A stretch of 64,000 bases of DNA, taken from Vibrio lentus. GTDB taxonomy: Bacteria; Pseudomonadota; Gammaproteobacteria; Enterobacterales; Vibrionaceae. Below, one piece after another: positions 17,150 to 27,030 of the stretch. Where the stretch lies: the NCBI RefSeq assembly GCF_002875945.1, contig NZ_MCZK01000144.1:184-64183 (forward strand). The letters run 5' to 3'. The notes below the pieces were generated by a model. That model did no database searches, had not been told where the DNA came from, and worked only from the letters and a program-made list of their open reading frames with translations. A program made the position numbers and the translations under genes. Position 1 is the first letter of the stretch, and each line of letters starts with the position of its first letter.

Positions 17150-17200
17150 AACGGAAAATGAAAGACGAAAAACGGAAGATGAAAAACGAAAAACGGAAGA
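17150..17200. repeat. 21-bp tandem repeat, 2.4 copies
   Basis: The unit begins AACGGAAGATGAAAA and ends ACGAAA. Copies run 17150-17170 and 17171-17191, with a partial copy to 17200. It fills the gap between two convergent genes that lack a recognisable hairpin. Confidence 0.8.
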
Positions 17201-17213
17201 CAGCACGCAGCAC

Positions 17214-18119
17214 TTAACTGACTGGCATTTGCTCAAAGCGACCTTTTACGAAATCAATGAAGGTTCGAATTCGACTTGGTTGATAGCGGTCTCGATGGTA
17301 GATCGCTGAAAAGTCGACCTTAGGTACCACCCATTCTTCAAATACTTGCAGCAGTTGCCCTTCGTTCAGTTCTTGTAAGCAATAAATGGTTGGAACACGA
17401 ATAATTCCATTACCCGACTTCGCCCCCTGCACCAAAACTCGCCCATTTTTACATTGCAGTCTGCCCGTCACATGCACATCGACTGTTTTCTTGGTATCGT
17501 CCAAAGCTTGAAAGCTCCACTTGCGAACAGAGCCCGTTAAGCAATCATGGTGGATCAGATCTTTAGGGTGATTTGGCTTTCCTTTGCGAGCGAAATACTC
17601 AGGGCTCGCGAGTGTTCCCATTTCAATATCCAATAGCTTTCTTGCGATAAAGCCTGCATCTTCTAGGCTTCCCATGCGAAAAGCGATATCGAACGCATCT
17701 TCAATCAAGTCGACTCGGTTACTACTGAAATCAAGGCTAATGCTGATGTCTGGGTAGAGCTGCATGAATTCATTAACCAAATCAGCAATGATCACCTCAC
17801 CCAAATAACCGCCGACACAGTTTACTTTTATATCGCCACGTACTTCTTCGACATCATCCACAGCAGCAATCAGAGCTTGGTCTATATTATCTAAGGCTTG
17901 CTCACATCTCGCGTACAGATCTTGCCCTGCATGAGTCAGCCTTAAAGTTCGAGTAGTACGGATAAACAACGTCACTCCCATCTGTTTTTCTAAGCTACTG
18001 ACTTGGCGTGATACGTGGGAGCGCGACACATCAAGTTCCTCCGCCGCTTTGGTGAAGTTACCTAAACGAGCGATAAGCACGAAAGAACGGATATCAGATA
18101 GGTTAATTTGATTGAGCAT
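17214..18119 (-). CDS. LysR-family regulator
   Basis: This 301-residue LysR protein has the helix-turn-helix LGNFTKAAEELDVSRSHVSRQVSSLE and an effector domain from about residue 93 (GDIKVNCVGGYLGE). It is of the CrgA-like branch. It is divergent from the SDR gene at 18362, with a 242-bp gap. That gene is the likely target. Confidence 0.88.
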   Translation of the reverse strand: MLNQINLSDIRSFVLIARLGNFTKAAEELDVSRSHVSRQVSSLEKQMGVTLFIRTTRTLRLTHAGQDLYARCEQALDNIDQALIAAVDDVEEVRGDIKVNCVGGYLGEVIIADLVNEFMQLYPDISISLDFSSNRVDLIEDAFDIAFRMGSLEDAGFIARKLLDIEMGTLASPEYFARKGKPNHPKDLIHHDCLTGSVRKWSFQALDDTKKTVDVHVTGRLQCKNGRVLVQGAKSGNGIIRVPTIYCLQELNEGQLLQVFEEWVVPKVDFSAIYHRDRYQPSRIRTFIDFVKGRFEQMPVS

Positions 18120-18361
18120 GGTCGCCAGCTTACTTGTGAAATTAAAAAGTGATGAAGCTATAGAGTTATGACGCTATAAAGTGAACACCTTTATTGTTGC
18201 ACCACAGCAACAGTGTTTCAAGTAAAGCGCTATATATCAACAATGCTATTTTCCTTAATATACCTCCATCGCAACGAAGCAAGGCAACAAGCACTTGATT
18301 CGAATGCACTTAAACAATACGTCGTAGCCAACCGACGCAATAAAAGTACAGAGGAAATAAA

Positions 18362-19081
18362 ATGAAAAAACTAATCGTAATTACAGGTGCAAGCTCTGGT
18401 ATTGGTGAAGCAATCGCTCGTCGTCTAAGCGATGAAGGTCACCCTCTGCTACTTTTAGCTCGTCGTGTTGACCGCCTTGAAGCGCTGAACCTACCAAACT
18501 CTCTATCAGTAAAAGTAGACGTAACAGACAAAGCGTCTTTTGATGCAGCAATCGCACAAGGTGAAGCGAAATTTGGCCCTGTAGACGCGCTTATCAACAA
18601 CGCTGGTGCAATGCTTCTTGGTCAAATCGATACTCAAGACGCTCAAGAGTGGAAGACAATGTTCGACGTGAACGTGATTGGCCTTCTAAACGGTATGCAA
18701 TCTGTACTTGCTCCGATGATGGAACGCAACACAGGTACTATCATCAACATCAGCTCAATTGCAGGTAAGAAAACATTCCCAAGCCACGCTGCTTACTGTG
18801 GTACTAAGTTCGCGGTACACGCTATCTCTGAGAACGTTCGTGAAGAAGTTGCGGCTTCAAATGTTCGTGTTACTACTATCGCACCGGGTGCTGTTGAGAC
18901 TGAACTTCTGTCTCACACTACATCTCAAGAGATCAAAGACGGTTACGATTCTTGGAAAGAAGACATGGGCGGTGTATTGGCAGCTGACGATATTGCACGC
19001 GCTGTATCATTCGCTTACCAACAACCACAGAACGTATGTATCCGTGAAATCGCTCTAGCACCAACTAAGCAACAACCATAG
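18362..19081 (+). CDS. Short-chain dehydrogenase (YdfG-like)
   Basis: This 239-residue classical SDR has TGASSGIGEA, NNAGAM, the Ser in NISSIAGK, and YCGTK. The C-terminus resembles YdfG-type NADP-dependent serine/3-hydroxy acid dehydrogenases. Codon use is strongly biased to GGT, CGT, AAC and GAA, more than in neighbouring regulators, which suggests high expression. GGAAAT precedes the start. The divergent LysR may activate it. Confidence 0.88.
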   Translation: MKKLIVITGASSGIGEAIARRLSDEGHPLLLLARRVDRLEALNLPNSLSVKVDVTDKASFDAAIAQGEAKFGPVDALINNAGAMLLGQIDTQDAQEWKTMFDVNVIGLLNGMQSVLAPMMERNTGTIINISSIAGKKTFPSHAAYCGTKFAVHAISENVREEVAASNVRVTTIAPGAVETELLSHTTSQEIKDGYDSWKEDMGGVLAADDIARAVSFAYQQPQNVCIREIALAPTKQQP

Positions 19082-19120
19082 AAGCTAATTATCACGCATA
19101 CCTTTGTGATGCATAAATAG

Positions 19121-19153
19121 AAAGCGCCACTACTTATTCAGTAGTGGCGCTTT
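19121..19153. terminator. Terminator
   Basis: AAAGCGCCACTAC pairs perfectly with its complement around a 7-nt loop, followed by TTTTG. It is shared by convergent genes. Confidence 0.88.
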
Positions 19154-19190
19154 TGTTTTTATTGAGTCTAACTACAAGCAGTCACCGTGA

Positions 19191-20999
19191 TTAAAACTCA
19201 ACGCGGTAAACTGATGTGCTGCCGCTCACTTCGTTACCAACCGCAATAAAGTGGTTACCAGAGCGAGTGAAATACTTGATTGACTCTGGACCTAGGTCAC
19301 CGGCTTTCGAGTTATAAGTATCGTTATCGCAATCACCGTCTTCATCAACCTGAGTGCACACTGGCTGAGTAAAATCGCGATTGTTCAAGTAGCTGATGAA
19401 ACTTGCGTTCTTAGGCTGTGTTACGTCGTAGACCATGATGCCACCTTGGCGCTCAAGTCCGATAAAGGCATACTGCTTGCCGTTAATCTCAGCCACTTCG
19501 ATCGCTTCAGGCTCAACCCCTTTATCATCACTGCGATCGTCACCACTTAGGTTGTTATCGTTGGTGCTGTTGAAGTTTGCAGGATCTTGCTCCAGAACGA
19601 CTCGAGCGAAATCATCACCGCTATCAAACACTAACTCGCCTGACTCATCCCAGATAGAGAAAGAACGGCTACCGAATGCTTGAACCTTTTGTTCAGCAGC
19701 AAGTGTTCCTTGTGGCTTAATCACTTTAAGGCGAGCAAGTTGTTTGTTGTCTTTAAGTGCACCTGCCAATGGGTGGTTAGCATCTATATCTAACTTCTTA
19801 CCGCGTACTTCATCGACATAAGCGATACAAAAGTCTTTTTCTGTTGTGTAGTTTTCGGTGCCTTTATAGTCATCACCATCCCACTCAAAACCTTTGTCGT
19901 CACACACTTTTTGCGTCGTCTTGATACCATACTCACGGCCATCGCCTTCGTTTGCCGTCACGATGTAGGTGTTACCATCAACACTGTAGCTGGTGATGCT
20001 GTCTGGCATGTAAAGCCCTTCTAACATTGCGTAGCTTTGCAGATTACCTATGTTATTGTCTTTGTTCGATGCATCCAACTGAGCGGTATCCCAAGGTTTA
20101 CCGCCTAATCCGAGAATCGCATCCACTTCTGCACTCGCCACGTCAATCGCTGCCAATGCATTGTTTTCTTGAAGGGCAACGTAAAGCTTACCGTTATCCG
20201 CAAAGGTTAGATATTCAGGCTCTAGATCTTGAGCAACAGTTGCATTAGGCGCTGAAATTCGAACCTTGTCAGTCAATTCTTCATGGCGAGGCTGACCTTG
20301 ATTGAATGCCTTAAAATCGATTTGAGTCACTTTCGCTTGCAAAGGACCATTGGCTAAATCAACCAGTGTCACTGAGCCTTCAGGATCAATGCTGTAATCC
20401 GCATTCGGCTCACCTTCGTTTGCTGATGCGATGTAACGGCCGTCCTTAGAAAAGCTCACCATGTCTGGCAATGCGCCAGCTGTGTAAGTAGTGATCAACT
20501 CTAATGTGTCTGAGCGATAAAGTGCAATGATGCCATTTTGTTGCTTGTCGGCGTTTTCAATTGCGACCGCTACTAAACCCTGATGAGTCGATACACTGTT
20601 CGCAGCACCGATATCAATACCAGAAGCCGCAGCTGCTGATTGAAGATCGATAGAGCCTTCAGATGTTGGTGCGCTGTCAGAGTTCATCGATAACACATCG
20701 ACTTTTTGTGCTTGAGCATTGACGACATAAAGCTTGTCGGTACATGAATCGTAGCTGACGATTTCGGCTGCAGAAGTATCAAACGGGGCATCAGCAATAG
20801 CACGACCAACCAGACTAATCCCTGTAACAGTGGCATCTGTCTTGTTCGGTTGTTGAATGGATTGGCATTGAAGGCTAAAAGCATCAAGTGATGTTTGAGA
20901 TGATGCTGCTGTCGTTGAAGTTGACTGAGAGCATCCAGCCAGAGCAGAGCTTACCGCGATAGGCAGTAATAAAGTCAGCTTATTAAATTTACGATTCAT
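19191..20999 (-). CDS. Choice-of-anchor I lipoprotein, beta-propeller
   Basis: This 602-residue protein has a signal peptide ending in lipobox SALAGC (Cys22), so it is a lipoprotein. A Thr/Ser-rich linker follows, then repeated propeller strands such as PDMVSFSKDGRYIASANEGEPN and PEYLTFADNGKLYVALQENN. The final part, GVEPEAIEVAEINGKQYAFIGLERQGGI, is diagnostic of the choice-of-anchor I family. Acidic DEDGDCDND-type loops suggest calcium binding. Some relatives are described as alkaline phosphatase-like. Here no catalytic residues are assigned. Confidence 0.85.
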   Translation of the reverse strand: MNRKFNKLTLLLPIAVSSALAGCSQSTSTTAASSQTSLDAFSLQCQSIQQPNKTDATVTGISLVGRAIADAPFDTSAAEIVSYDSCTDKLYVVNAQAQKVDVLSMNSDSAPTSEGSIDLQSAAAASGIDIGAANSVSTHQGLVAVAIENADKQQNGIIALYRSDTLELITTYTAGALPDMVSFSKDGRYIASANEGEPNADYSIDPEGSVTLVDLANGPLQAKVTQIDFKAFNQGQPRHEELTDKVRISAPNATVAQDLEPEYLTFADNGKLYVALQENNALAAIDVASAEVDAILGLGGKPWDTAQLDASNKDNNIGNLQSYAMLEGLYMPDSITSYSVDGNTYIVTANEGDGREYGIKTTQKVCDDKGFEWDGDDYKGTENYTTEKDFCIAYVDEVRGKKLDIDANHPLAGALKDNKQLARLKVIKPQGTLAAEQKVQAFGSRSFSIWDESGELVFDSGDDFARVVLEQDPANFNSTNDNNLSGDDRSDDKGVEPEAIEVAEINGKQYAFIGLERQGGIMVYDVTQPKNASFISYLNNRDFTQPVCTQVDEDGDCDNDTYNSKAGDLGPESIKYFTRSGNHFIAVGNEVSGSTSVYRVEF

Positions 21000-21148
21000 A
21001 TATCCTCCATAATTAGAACCGCGATCATAGAGGGCTGTTATGACAGTTATCTTTCTCTTTTATTAACAATAAATGACGACAATCAGTTTACTTTACCCAT
21101 AACAACAATAAGTTGGATTAAGTATTTCATTAACAAGCAAGCAAAAAA

Positions 21149-21183
21149 AAGCGCTCAAGCTGGCTGGTGCTTGAGCGCCTTTA
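21149..21183 (-). terminator. Terminator after ompW
   Basis: GCGCTCAAG pairs with CTTGAGCGC around a 10-nt loop, with a run of A upstream that reads as T on the minus strand. Confidence 0.85.
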
Positions 21184-21201
21184 GTAAACTAATAAAGAGG
21201 G

Positions 21202-21855
21202 TTAGAAGTTGTAACCACCACCGATCATGAATACCCATGGGTCGATATCAACGTCTGTTGAGTATTGTGTTGTCGTTCCACCTACTGTTTGCTTGTACTT
21301 AGCTGTCGTACCAATATCTGCATACCAAACTGACGCATTCAGGAACCAGTCTTCATTGATCATGTAATCAATACCGATGTTGGCAGCCAAGCCCCAAGAA
21401 TCATCAAGAGATAGGTCACTTAAGCCTGCAGCTTTACCCGTACCATTCAAACTTTCATCGAAAAATACAGTGTAGTTGATACCCGCACCCACATAAGGGC
21501 GGAAATCACTGTTCGCTTGACCGAAGTAGTACTGCACCATAAACGTTGGCGGAAGGTGTTTAGTGTCAGCTACTTTACCTAAGCCGTTAACAGAAATGCT
21601 GTGAGAGAAAGGGCTCGCGGCTAATACTTCAAAACTGATGTTGTCAGTAAACATGTAACCGAAAGTAAGACCAAGTTGGGTATCAGAATCAACTGAAAAT
21701 TCTAGGTCAGGGTTGTTAAGTACAGCGCCGCTGCTGTCGTTTGGAGATACCGTTGCTGCACCTGCACGGATGATGAAATCACCTTCTTTATGAGCAAGAA
21801 CGTTGGTTGACATAAGAGCCGCAATAACCGCAATACCACATACTGTTTTTTTCAT
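21202..21855 (-). CDS. ompW: OmpW-family outer membrane protein
   Basis: This 217-residue protein has a cleavable signal peptide (ending about residue 21, NVLA-HKEGD). It is the eight-strand OmpW barrel: EGDFIIRAGAATVSP, LGLTFGYMFTDNISFEVLAA, HLPPTFMVQYYFG, and a terminal aromatic, GGGYNF. It sits in the outer membrane and forms a narrow hydrophobic channel. The typical length and all conserved blocks are present. It is a monocistronic gene. Confidence 0.95.
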   Translation of the reverse strand: MKKTVCGIAVIAALMSTNVLAHKEGDFIIRAGAATVSPNDSSGAVLNNPDLEFSVDSDTQLGLTFGYMFTDNISFEVLAASPFSHSISVNGLGKVADTKHLPPTFMVQYYFGQANSDFRPYVGAGINYTVFFDESLNGTGKAAGLSDLSLDDSWGLAANIGIDYMINEDWFLNASVWYADIGTTAKYKQTVGGTTTQYSTDVDIDPWVFMIGGGYNF

Positions 21856-22257
21856 TATAATTTCCTTTTTAGGGCTTAATTCTTTATTGGTGAATGAGTA
21901 ATCATTTCTTATTTTGCGTGCAAGGTAGCATAGAATAACCCTACTTTATTGATGGAAATCAATTTGTGAAAAGTTGTGATTATTTATGTAAATTTATATC
22001 GACCCGATCACTTTATTCCTTCATTTTATTGACAGTTTTGTAATGCAACTTTTCCGTGCGTCATTTTGTTAAGCTCAACCCCTGCACTTTGATCAGATCG
22101 CTTTGGATCAAAATAGAGCAAGCCAATATCTCGTACGCATCAATTTGGTGCGCTTCCACAATAATCACTCTCACCTCGTTTAATATTCAATGAGTTACAT
22201 TTGGCTTAGTGCTTGCAAGTCTATGTTCATAATCATAAATACATTGAGGTTCTGACT
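21856..22257. other. 402-bp gap between divergent ompW and glgC
   Basis: This gap must contain both promoters. An inverted repeat TTTGATC-N11-GATCAAA lies at 22088-22112 and is the only symmetric site seen. No gene was found. Confidence 0.45.
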
Positions 22258-23478
22258 ATGCAAGACACTCTAACAATCGTTCTGGCCGGCGGTGTTGGCT
22301 CTCGGCTTTCCCCTCTCACCGATAACCGCGCAAAACCTGCGGTACCTTTTGGTGGCAAATATCGAATCATCGATTTCACACTCGCGAACTGCCTGCATTC
22401 TGGGCTTCGCCAAATTCTGGTGCTGACTCAGTACAAGTCGCACTCTTTGCAAAAACATTTACGTGATGGTTGGTCGGTGCTTAACCCCGAACTCGGCGAA
22501 TACATCACCAATGTTCCCCCACAAATGCGTACGGGTGACAGCTGGTATAGCGGGACTGCCGATGCGATTTATCAAAACTTGTATTTGCTATCTCGTAGTG
22601 AAGCCAAACATGTGGTGGTGTTATCTGGCGACCATATCTATCGCATGGATTACGCACCAATGCTCAAGCAACACAAGCAGAATGAAGCCGATCTAACGGT
22701 GGCGTGCATGGAGGTTTCGATTGATGAAGCCAAAGAATTTGGCGTGATGGAGATAGACGAGTCTCTTCAAATCAATAACTTTACCGAGAAACCACGTTAC
22801 CCCGCGTGCGTACCCGGTAGACCGACCCGAAGCATGGCTTCAATGGGAATTTACATCTTTGATAAGGAAGTACTGACACAGGCATTACTCGCGGATGCAG
22901 AAGACCCGAACTCAAGCCACGATTTTGGTAAAGACATCATTCCTAAATTGGTCGGTAACAACAGTGTTTACGCGCACAAGTTTGGTGATGAAGAAGGCCG
23001 AGTGACCCAAGATGCTTACTGGAGAGATGTGGGTACTATCGACTCATATTACCAATCCAACATGGATTTGTTAAAGCCAGCCTCGCCTATCGATTTATAC
23101 CAACCGGATTGGGCGATTCGCACCTATGATCCGCAACTGCCACCAGCACGGACTATTGCTTCGGTAGAAGGTAACCAAGGGATATTCATTAACTCGATGA
23201 TCGCGAATGGGGTGGTGATTGAAGGGGGTTCGGCGCAAAACTCTATCTTTTTCCCTAAGGTAAAAGTCAGCAATGCCGCGATTGTGATTGATAGTATTCT
23301 GTTTGAAGACGTTGAGATTGGGCGAAACTGCCACATCCAAAATTGCATCATCGATAAAAACGTCAAGGTGCCAGATGGGACTCAAATTGGCATAGATAGC
23401 CTTGCCGACGCCAAGCGCTTCCACATATCGAAACAGGGCGTCATCGTGGTGCCCTCTTCTTATCAGTTTGAAGAGTGA
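22258..23478 (+). CDS. glgC: Glucose-1-phosphate adenylyltransferase
   Basis: This 406-residue enzyme makes ADP-glucose from ATP and glucose 1-phosphate, the first step of glycogen synthesis. The N-terminal nucleotidyltransferase motif is LAGGVGSRLSPLTDNRAKPA, followed by GGKYRIIDF, SGTADAIYQN and FTEKP. The C-terminal part (from about 290) is a left-handed beta-helix with hexapeptide-type repeats. The start at 22258 follows TTGAGG. Vibrios often carry two glgC copies; this one stands apart from other glg genes. Confidence 0.95.
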   Translation: MQDTLTIVLAGGVGSRLSPLTDNRAKPAVPFGGKYRIIDFTLANCLHSGLRQILVLTQYKSHSLQKHLRDGWSVLNPELGEYITNVPPQMRTGDSWYSGTADAIYQNLYLLSRSEAKHVVVLSGDHIYRMDYAPMLKQHKQNEADLTVACMEVSIDEAKEFGVMEIDESLQINNFTEKPRYPACVPGRPTRSMASMGIYIFDKEVLTQALLADAEDPNSSHDFGKDIIPKLVGNNSVYAHKFGDEEGRVTQDAYWRDVGTIDSYYQSNMDLLKPASPIDLYQPDWAIRTYDPQLPPARTIASVEGNQGIFINSMIANGVVIEGGSAQNSIFFPKVKVSNAAIVIDSILFEDVEIGRNCHIQNCIIDKNVKVPDGTQIGIDSLADAKRFHISKQGVIVVPSSYQFEE

Positions 23479-23512
23479 TGCTTCAATTGAAATAGCTTCT
23501 ATCTAAACCAAC

Positions 23513-23538
23513 AAAGGCAGCGAATTCGCTGCCTTTTT
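23513..23538. terminator. Bidirectional terminator
   Basis: AAAGGCAGCGAATTCGCTGC and following T's form a near-perfect palindrome between convergent glgC and the YfcC-type gene. Confidence 0.85.
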
Positions 23539-23587
23539 ATTTGGTAAGATGTTCTCAAACAAAGCTTATTTGATAAGAGCAGACTCT

Positions 23588-25018
23588 TTAGAAAGGCCCT
23601 AGCTCAATCATTTGAGCAATCACAACTGAAATCAAAGCACCCACTGACCAGAACAAGAACAGTGGTAAGAAGAAACGAACCCACTTAGTGTAAGGCACTT
23701 TTGCAATAGCCAGTACCGCTAACAAACCACCATTGGTTGGGTAAATGTAGTTAGAGATGCCGTCACCCAATTGAGAAGCCAACGCCGCAACTTGACGAGT
23801 TACTTGGCCAATGTCCGCCAATGGAATGATGATTGGCATAGTGATCACCGCTTGGCCACTGCCAGACGGAATAAACAAGTTAATCGCCGCCTGCGAGAAG
23901 TAGATACCCGCCGCCGCAACCAGCTTAGAGCTCCCTGAAATGATCTGCGCAAGGTAGTAGATGATCGAGTCGACAATCTTCGCGTCTTCCATAATGGTCA
24001 ACACTGAGCGCGCGAAGAAGATGATCAATACAGCAACCAATACATCGCTGACACCTTTGGTCCAATATTCACAAATCTTGTTGGGAGACAAACCCGCCAC
24101 CAAACCCGGAATGATCGCCATCGCCACGAATGCGCCAGCAATTTCCGTGAAACCGAAGCCCATCGTCAGAGTACCGAAGATCATGTATGCGAATACGCCT
24201 AAGAATGCGATACCAGCTAACTTCTCACGAGTGGTCAGTGTTTTCGCTTCAACATTCGATTCGTAGTGGTAACCCGTACCATGCAACAAGCCCTTGGTTG
24301 GATCTTGCTTTACCTTACGCGCGTAGTTCAACACATACCAAGCACCCGTCAATAGCATGAACATGCCGACAATAAAGCGATACCACATGCCCGAATACAT
24401 AGGGAGTTCAGCGATAGTATGTGCGATACCCGTGAAGAATGGGTTTGCCAGCGCGGCCGCAAAACCCGCACAACTCGCGAGTAAGACGACACCAAGAGCC
24501 GTGATCGCATCGTAGCCAAGCTTGGTACAGATAGGGATCATCAGCGAGATGAAAATAACGTCAAGCTCACGCATACCGGTGAAGGTTACGTTGAAGAAGA
24601 TCGCCGTCATGATCACAGGCGCAATCACGTACAAACCTTGCTTCTTAAGCTTAGTGGTGAGCGCAACAACCGATGCGTCTAGCAGACCCATGTGTTTGAT
24701 AATACCGAAAGCACCACCAACAAATACCACAACACCCATCACGCCAGAAGCGGATTTGAAGCCTTTAAAAAATGATTCGAAAAAAGAGGCTAATGTTGTC
24801 GGGTTACTGGCTAATAGTGTGTAGCTGTCTGGGTCGATAACCGTACGGCCATTCATTACCACTCGTTCAAATTCACCAGCAGGGATAAAGTAGGTTGCGA
24901 TTGCAGCAACGATTACCATGATGACCAAAGAAAGAAACGGGTGGTTTACTTCTTTCTCTGTCGAAGCTGAGTTACCAGCTGGAGATGTAGGTACGGACGT
25001 AGATACCGTAGACGTCAT
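23588..25018 (-). CDS. yfcC: YfcC-family (DcuC-like) carrier
   Basis: This 476-residue membrane protein has about 12 helices. Its motifs match the YfcC/ArcD-like C4-dicarboxylate or basic amino-acid carrier family: YFIPAGEFER, TFTGMRELDVIF, FIPSGSGQAVITMPI and SNYIYPTNGGLLAVLAIAKV. The two inverted halves with helical hairpins carrying SGSGQ and PTNGG are the expected substrate site. The ribosome site is AAGGAG. Substrate could be arginine, ornithine or a dicarboxylate. Confidence 0.85.
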   Translation of the reverse strand: MTSTVSTSVPTSPAGNSASTEKEVNHPFLSLVIMVIVAAIATYFIPAGEFERVVMNGRTVIDPDSYTLLASNPTTLASFFESFFKGFKSASGVMGVVVFVGGAFGIIKHMGLLDASVVALTTKLKKQGLYVIAPVIMTAIFFNVTFTGMRELDVIFISLMIPICTKLGYDAITALGVVLLASCAGFAAALANPFFTGIAHTIAELPMYSGMWYRFIVGMFMLLTGAWYVLNYARKVKQDPTKGLLHGTGYHYESNVEAKTLTTREKLAGIAFLGVFAYMIFGTLTMGFGFTEIAGAFVAMAIIPGLVAGLSPNKICEYWTKGVSDVLVAVLIIFFARSVLTIMEDAKIVDSIIYYLAQIISGSSKLVAAAGIYFSQAAINLFIPSGSGQAVITMPIIIPLADIGQVTRQVAALASQLGDGISNYIYPTNGGLLAVLAIAKVPYTKWVRFFLPLFLFWSVGALISVVIAQMIELGPF

Positions 25019-25441
25019 ATAGACTCCTTACTTGTCAGCGACCAAGAAGTACTTAGTCGCTAGGGGGATTTTTGGGAAAACGAAACCCTTCACGCTGAAC
25101 TAGGTTCGCGCTAACTAGGCAGTTTCTAAAAGGCCTTTGATAGATGGTGCTCTCAAATGTACATAGTGAAGTAGTGAGTACTACTCTCTTTGCGTCCGAG
25201 CAAAATGCAGATGTTCAGCCAAATCAGGCCAAACTGAATGAGGTCATTACAAGCAGATAAATAGAAAACCGGCTTTAGTAATATGTTTTTTATCAATTAC
25301 AAAGACAAGCGGCGCATACTAGCATAGCGAGCCGTAAATTGTCAGAAAAGCGTGAGTTTTGTCACATTTTGTTGTGTCATGAAAAAAGCGCCCTGCAGAT
25401 GCAGCGCGCTTTAAAATATATTGAGAGGTGAATCTAAAAGA
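25019..25441. other. 423-bp gap upstream of the YfcC-type gene
   Basis: This gap contains the promoter of the carrier gene and, at its far end, the terminator of the next minus-strand gene. I see no repeat or additional gene. Confidence 0.5.
25385..25412 (-). terminator. Terminator of the secreted-protein gene
   Basis: AAAGCGC and GCGCTTT flank a CTGCA/TGCAG inner stem. The A run at 25382 reads as T on the minus strand. Confidence 0.7.
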
Positions 25442-26026
25442 TTACTTAGGTGCTAGCTCGTAGTTTTCTTGCATCTCATGAGGAGCAATCCCGTACTCAT
25501 AATCAGCTAAGTAGCCATCTTTATAAACCTTCATCCCTTTTTCATCCCAGCTCACTTTAATTACCACAGTTTTGCCATCTTCACTGCCCATTAGCTCAAG
25601 CATTTCAGCATCGATCTTAATGGCTTTGATGGTCTTAATACGCTTAAACGGCTTAAATTCTTTGGTCGATGTTGGCAGTGAACCATAGCTGCTGACCCAC
25701 GTCTCTTTTGGAACCAACCATTGGTTGAAAATGTCATCAACAATCGCTTTCGGCATGCTCGCAATAACAACGTCGCTCGTCATTACATTGTTTGTTTCTA
25801 AGCTGTAACCACCCTTTCCATCTGAAACGTAGGTAGGAAAATCAACGCCAATTTCAGATTCAGCAGGCAAACGGCCTAACGTCACCGACTTCTTAACGTA
25901 CAGTTCTGCAGTTTCAAACTGCTGCATGATCTCTGGAATTTTCTGAAACTCAACAGGCGCAGCAAAGGCATTAAAAGCGAAAGAAAGTGAAGCTGCGATC
26001 GCAGCGAATTTAACAGGCATTTTCAT
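25442..26026 (-). CDS. Secreted protein of unknown function
   Basis: This 194-residue protein has a clear signal peptide (residues 1-22, cut after AFA). No lipobox, membrane anchor or repeated domain is visible in the mature part. Residues such as WVSSYGSLP and WDEKGMKVYKDGYLADYEYG give no recognised family. It is monocistronic and probably periplasmic. Confidence 0.75.
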   Translation of the reverse strand: MKMPVKFAAIAASLSFAFNAFAAPVEFQKIPEIMQQFETAELYVKKSVTLGRLPAESEIGVDFPTYVSDGKGGYSLETNNVMTSDVVIASMPKAIVDDIFNQWLVPKETWVSSYGSLPTSTKEFKPFKRIKTIKAIKIDAEMLELMGSEDGKTVVIKVSWDEKGMKVYKDGYLADYEYGIAPHEMQENYELAPK

Positions 26027-26443
26027 GGTAACGGATCCAAGTTTAACGAAGTTGTTATGGTATCCCGTACTAACAAATACCTCAATAAACTGTAGATGCT
26101 TATATTTGTAATTGTGATATTGAGTGAAAGAATGGAATCTGTGTCAAAAATAGGCGGTTTATAAATTTAAGACTAGAATAAGTCATTGAGGTGCGGCTTG
26201 ATTAAGGCGATAAAATCTAAGTGAGCGAAGTCAACTGGAGCAATATTTCGAGAATGAGGATTTTTTAAACACGTTTGAAATTCACGAAACATAATATGCG
26301 ATCAGTTCATCGGACTTTCAAGGGAGTAACAAGAGAATATTTGATAACACTGAAGTCAATCACACATGTGCTAATTCTCAGTTGGTTAATCTATGCGATG
26401 TTTGCTACGTTTAAATGACACAGTCATTGGAAAGGTATGATTT
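26027..26443. other. 417-bp gap with no recognised element
   Basis: It lies between divergent genes and must carry both promoters. A weak palindrome, CACACATGTG, lies near 26360. Nothing else is supported. Confidence 0.45.
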
Positions 26444-26800
26444 ATGAAAATAAATGTTCAAACACATCATGTATCAATTAACGACGAGTCACGCAAAGAC
26501 ATCGAAGGTAAATTCGAGAAGATATCTAACCATTTCCCATCACTGATCAGTTGCGACATCATCATTACTAAAGAACACGGTCAACATCAGGTTGAAGTAT
26601 TCACCAACTACGAAGGTGTACGAGTAACAGCAAAATCGACAGACGATGTTATGTACCCAGCTATCGCTGCAGCACTTAAGAAACTTGAAGCAGGCTTAAG
26701 TAACCGTAAGGGACAATTGAAATCCGATCTACACGAGAAGCCAACCAGTACGAAGCCAGAAATCGCTTCAGATATCATCCAAGAGATGAAGTTGGTATAA
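26444..26800 (+). CDS. Ribosome hibernation factor, HPF/RaiA family
   Basis: This 118-residue protein has the beta-alpha-beta-beta-beta-alpha fold of short HPF/RaiA proteins, which bind the 30S decoding site in slow growth and either dimerise 70S particles or block translation. The features are MKINVQTHHVSIND, FEKISNHFPSLISCDIIITKE, the basic-aromatic strand and YPAIAAALKKLEAGLSNRK. It lacks the long-HPF C-terminal domain. The short tail (EIASDIIQEMKLV) is closer to RaiA in length. GGAAAGG precedes the start. It is not next to rpoN, where the main hpf usually lies. Confidence 0.88.
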   Translation: MKINVQTHHVSINDESRKDIEGKFEKISNHFPSLISCDIIITKEHGQHQVEVFTNYEGVRVTAKSTDDVMYPAIAAALKKLEAGLSNRKGQLKSDLHEKPTSTKPEIASDIIQEMKLV

Positions 26801-26846
26801 CTCCACAGTAGAAGCGCGCTAACGAATAGCAGCGCACAAGAATTGC

Positions 26847-26875
26847 AAAGCCAGCACATGTTGCTGGCTTTTTCG
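26847..26875 (+). terminator. Terminator after hibernation-factor gene
   Basis: AAAGCCAGCA pairs with TGCTGGCTTT around 5 nt, followed by TTTTC. Confidence 0.85.
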
Positions 26876-27030
26876 ATCTTTAGATTTGGCAATCCCCTCT
26901 CGCGATTAAACCTCAGATTCAGATCAAATCCATATCTTCTTTAAATATCTTAAGCTACTGGTTGCTATAACAATCAACAATAGTATTTGATAGAGTTATC
27001 CGAAACCTAGACCAAAACGGAATATTTGTT

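Noticed and set aside
21960..22000. CRP site upstream of ompW
   Set aside because: Only isolated TTGTGA half sites occur, without a properly spaced TCACA partner.
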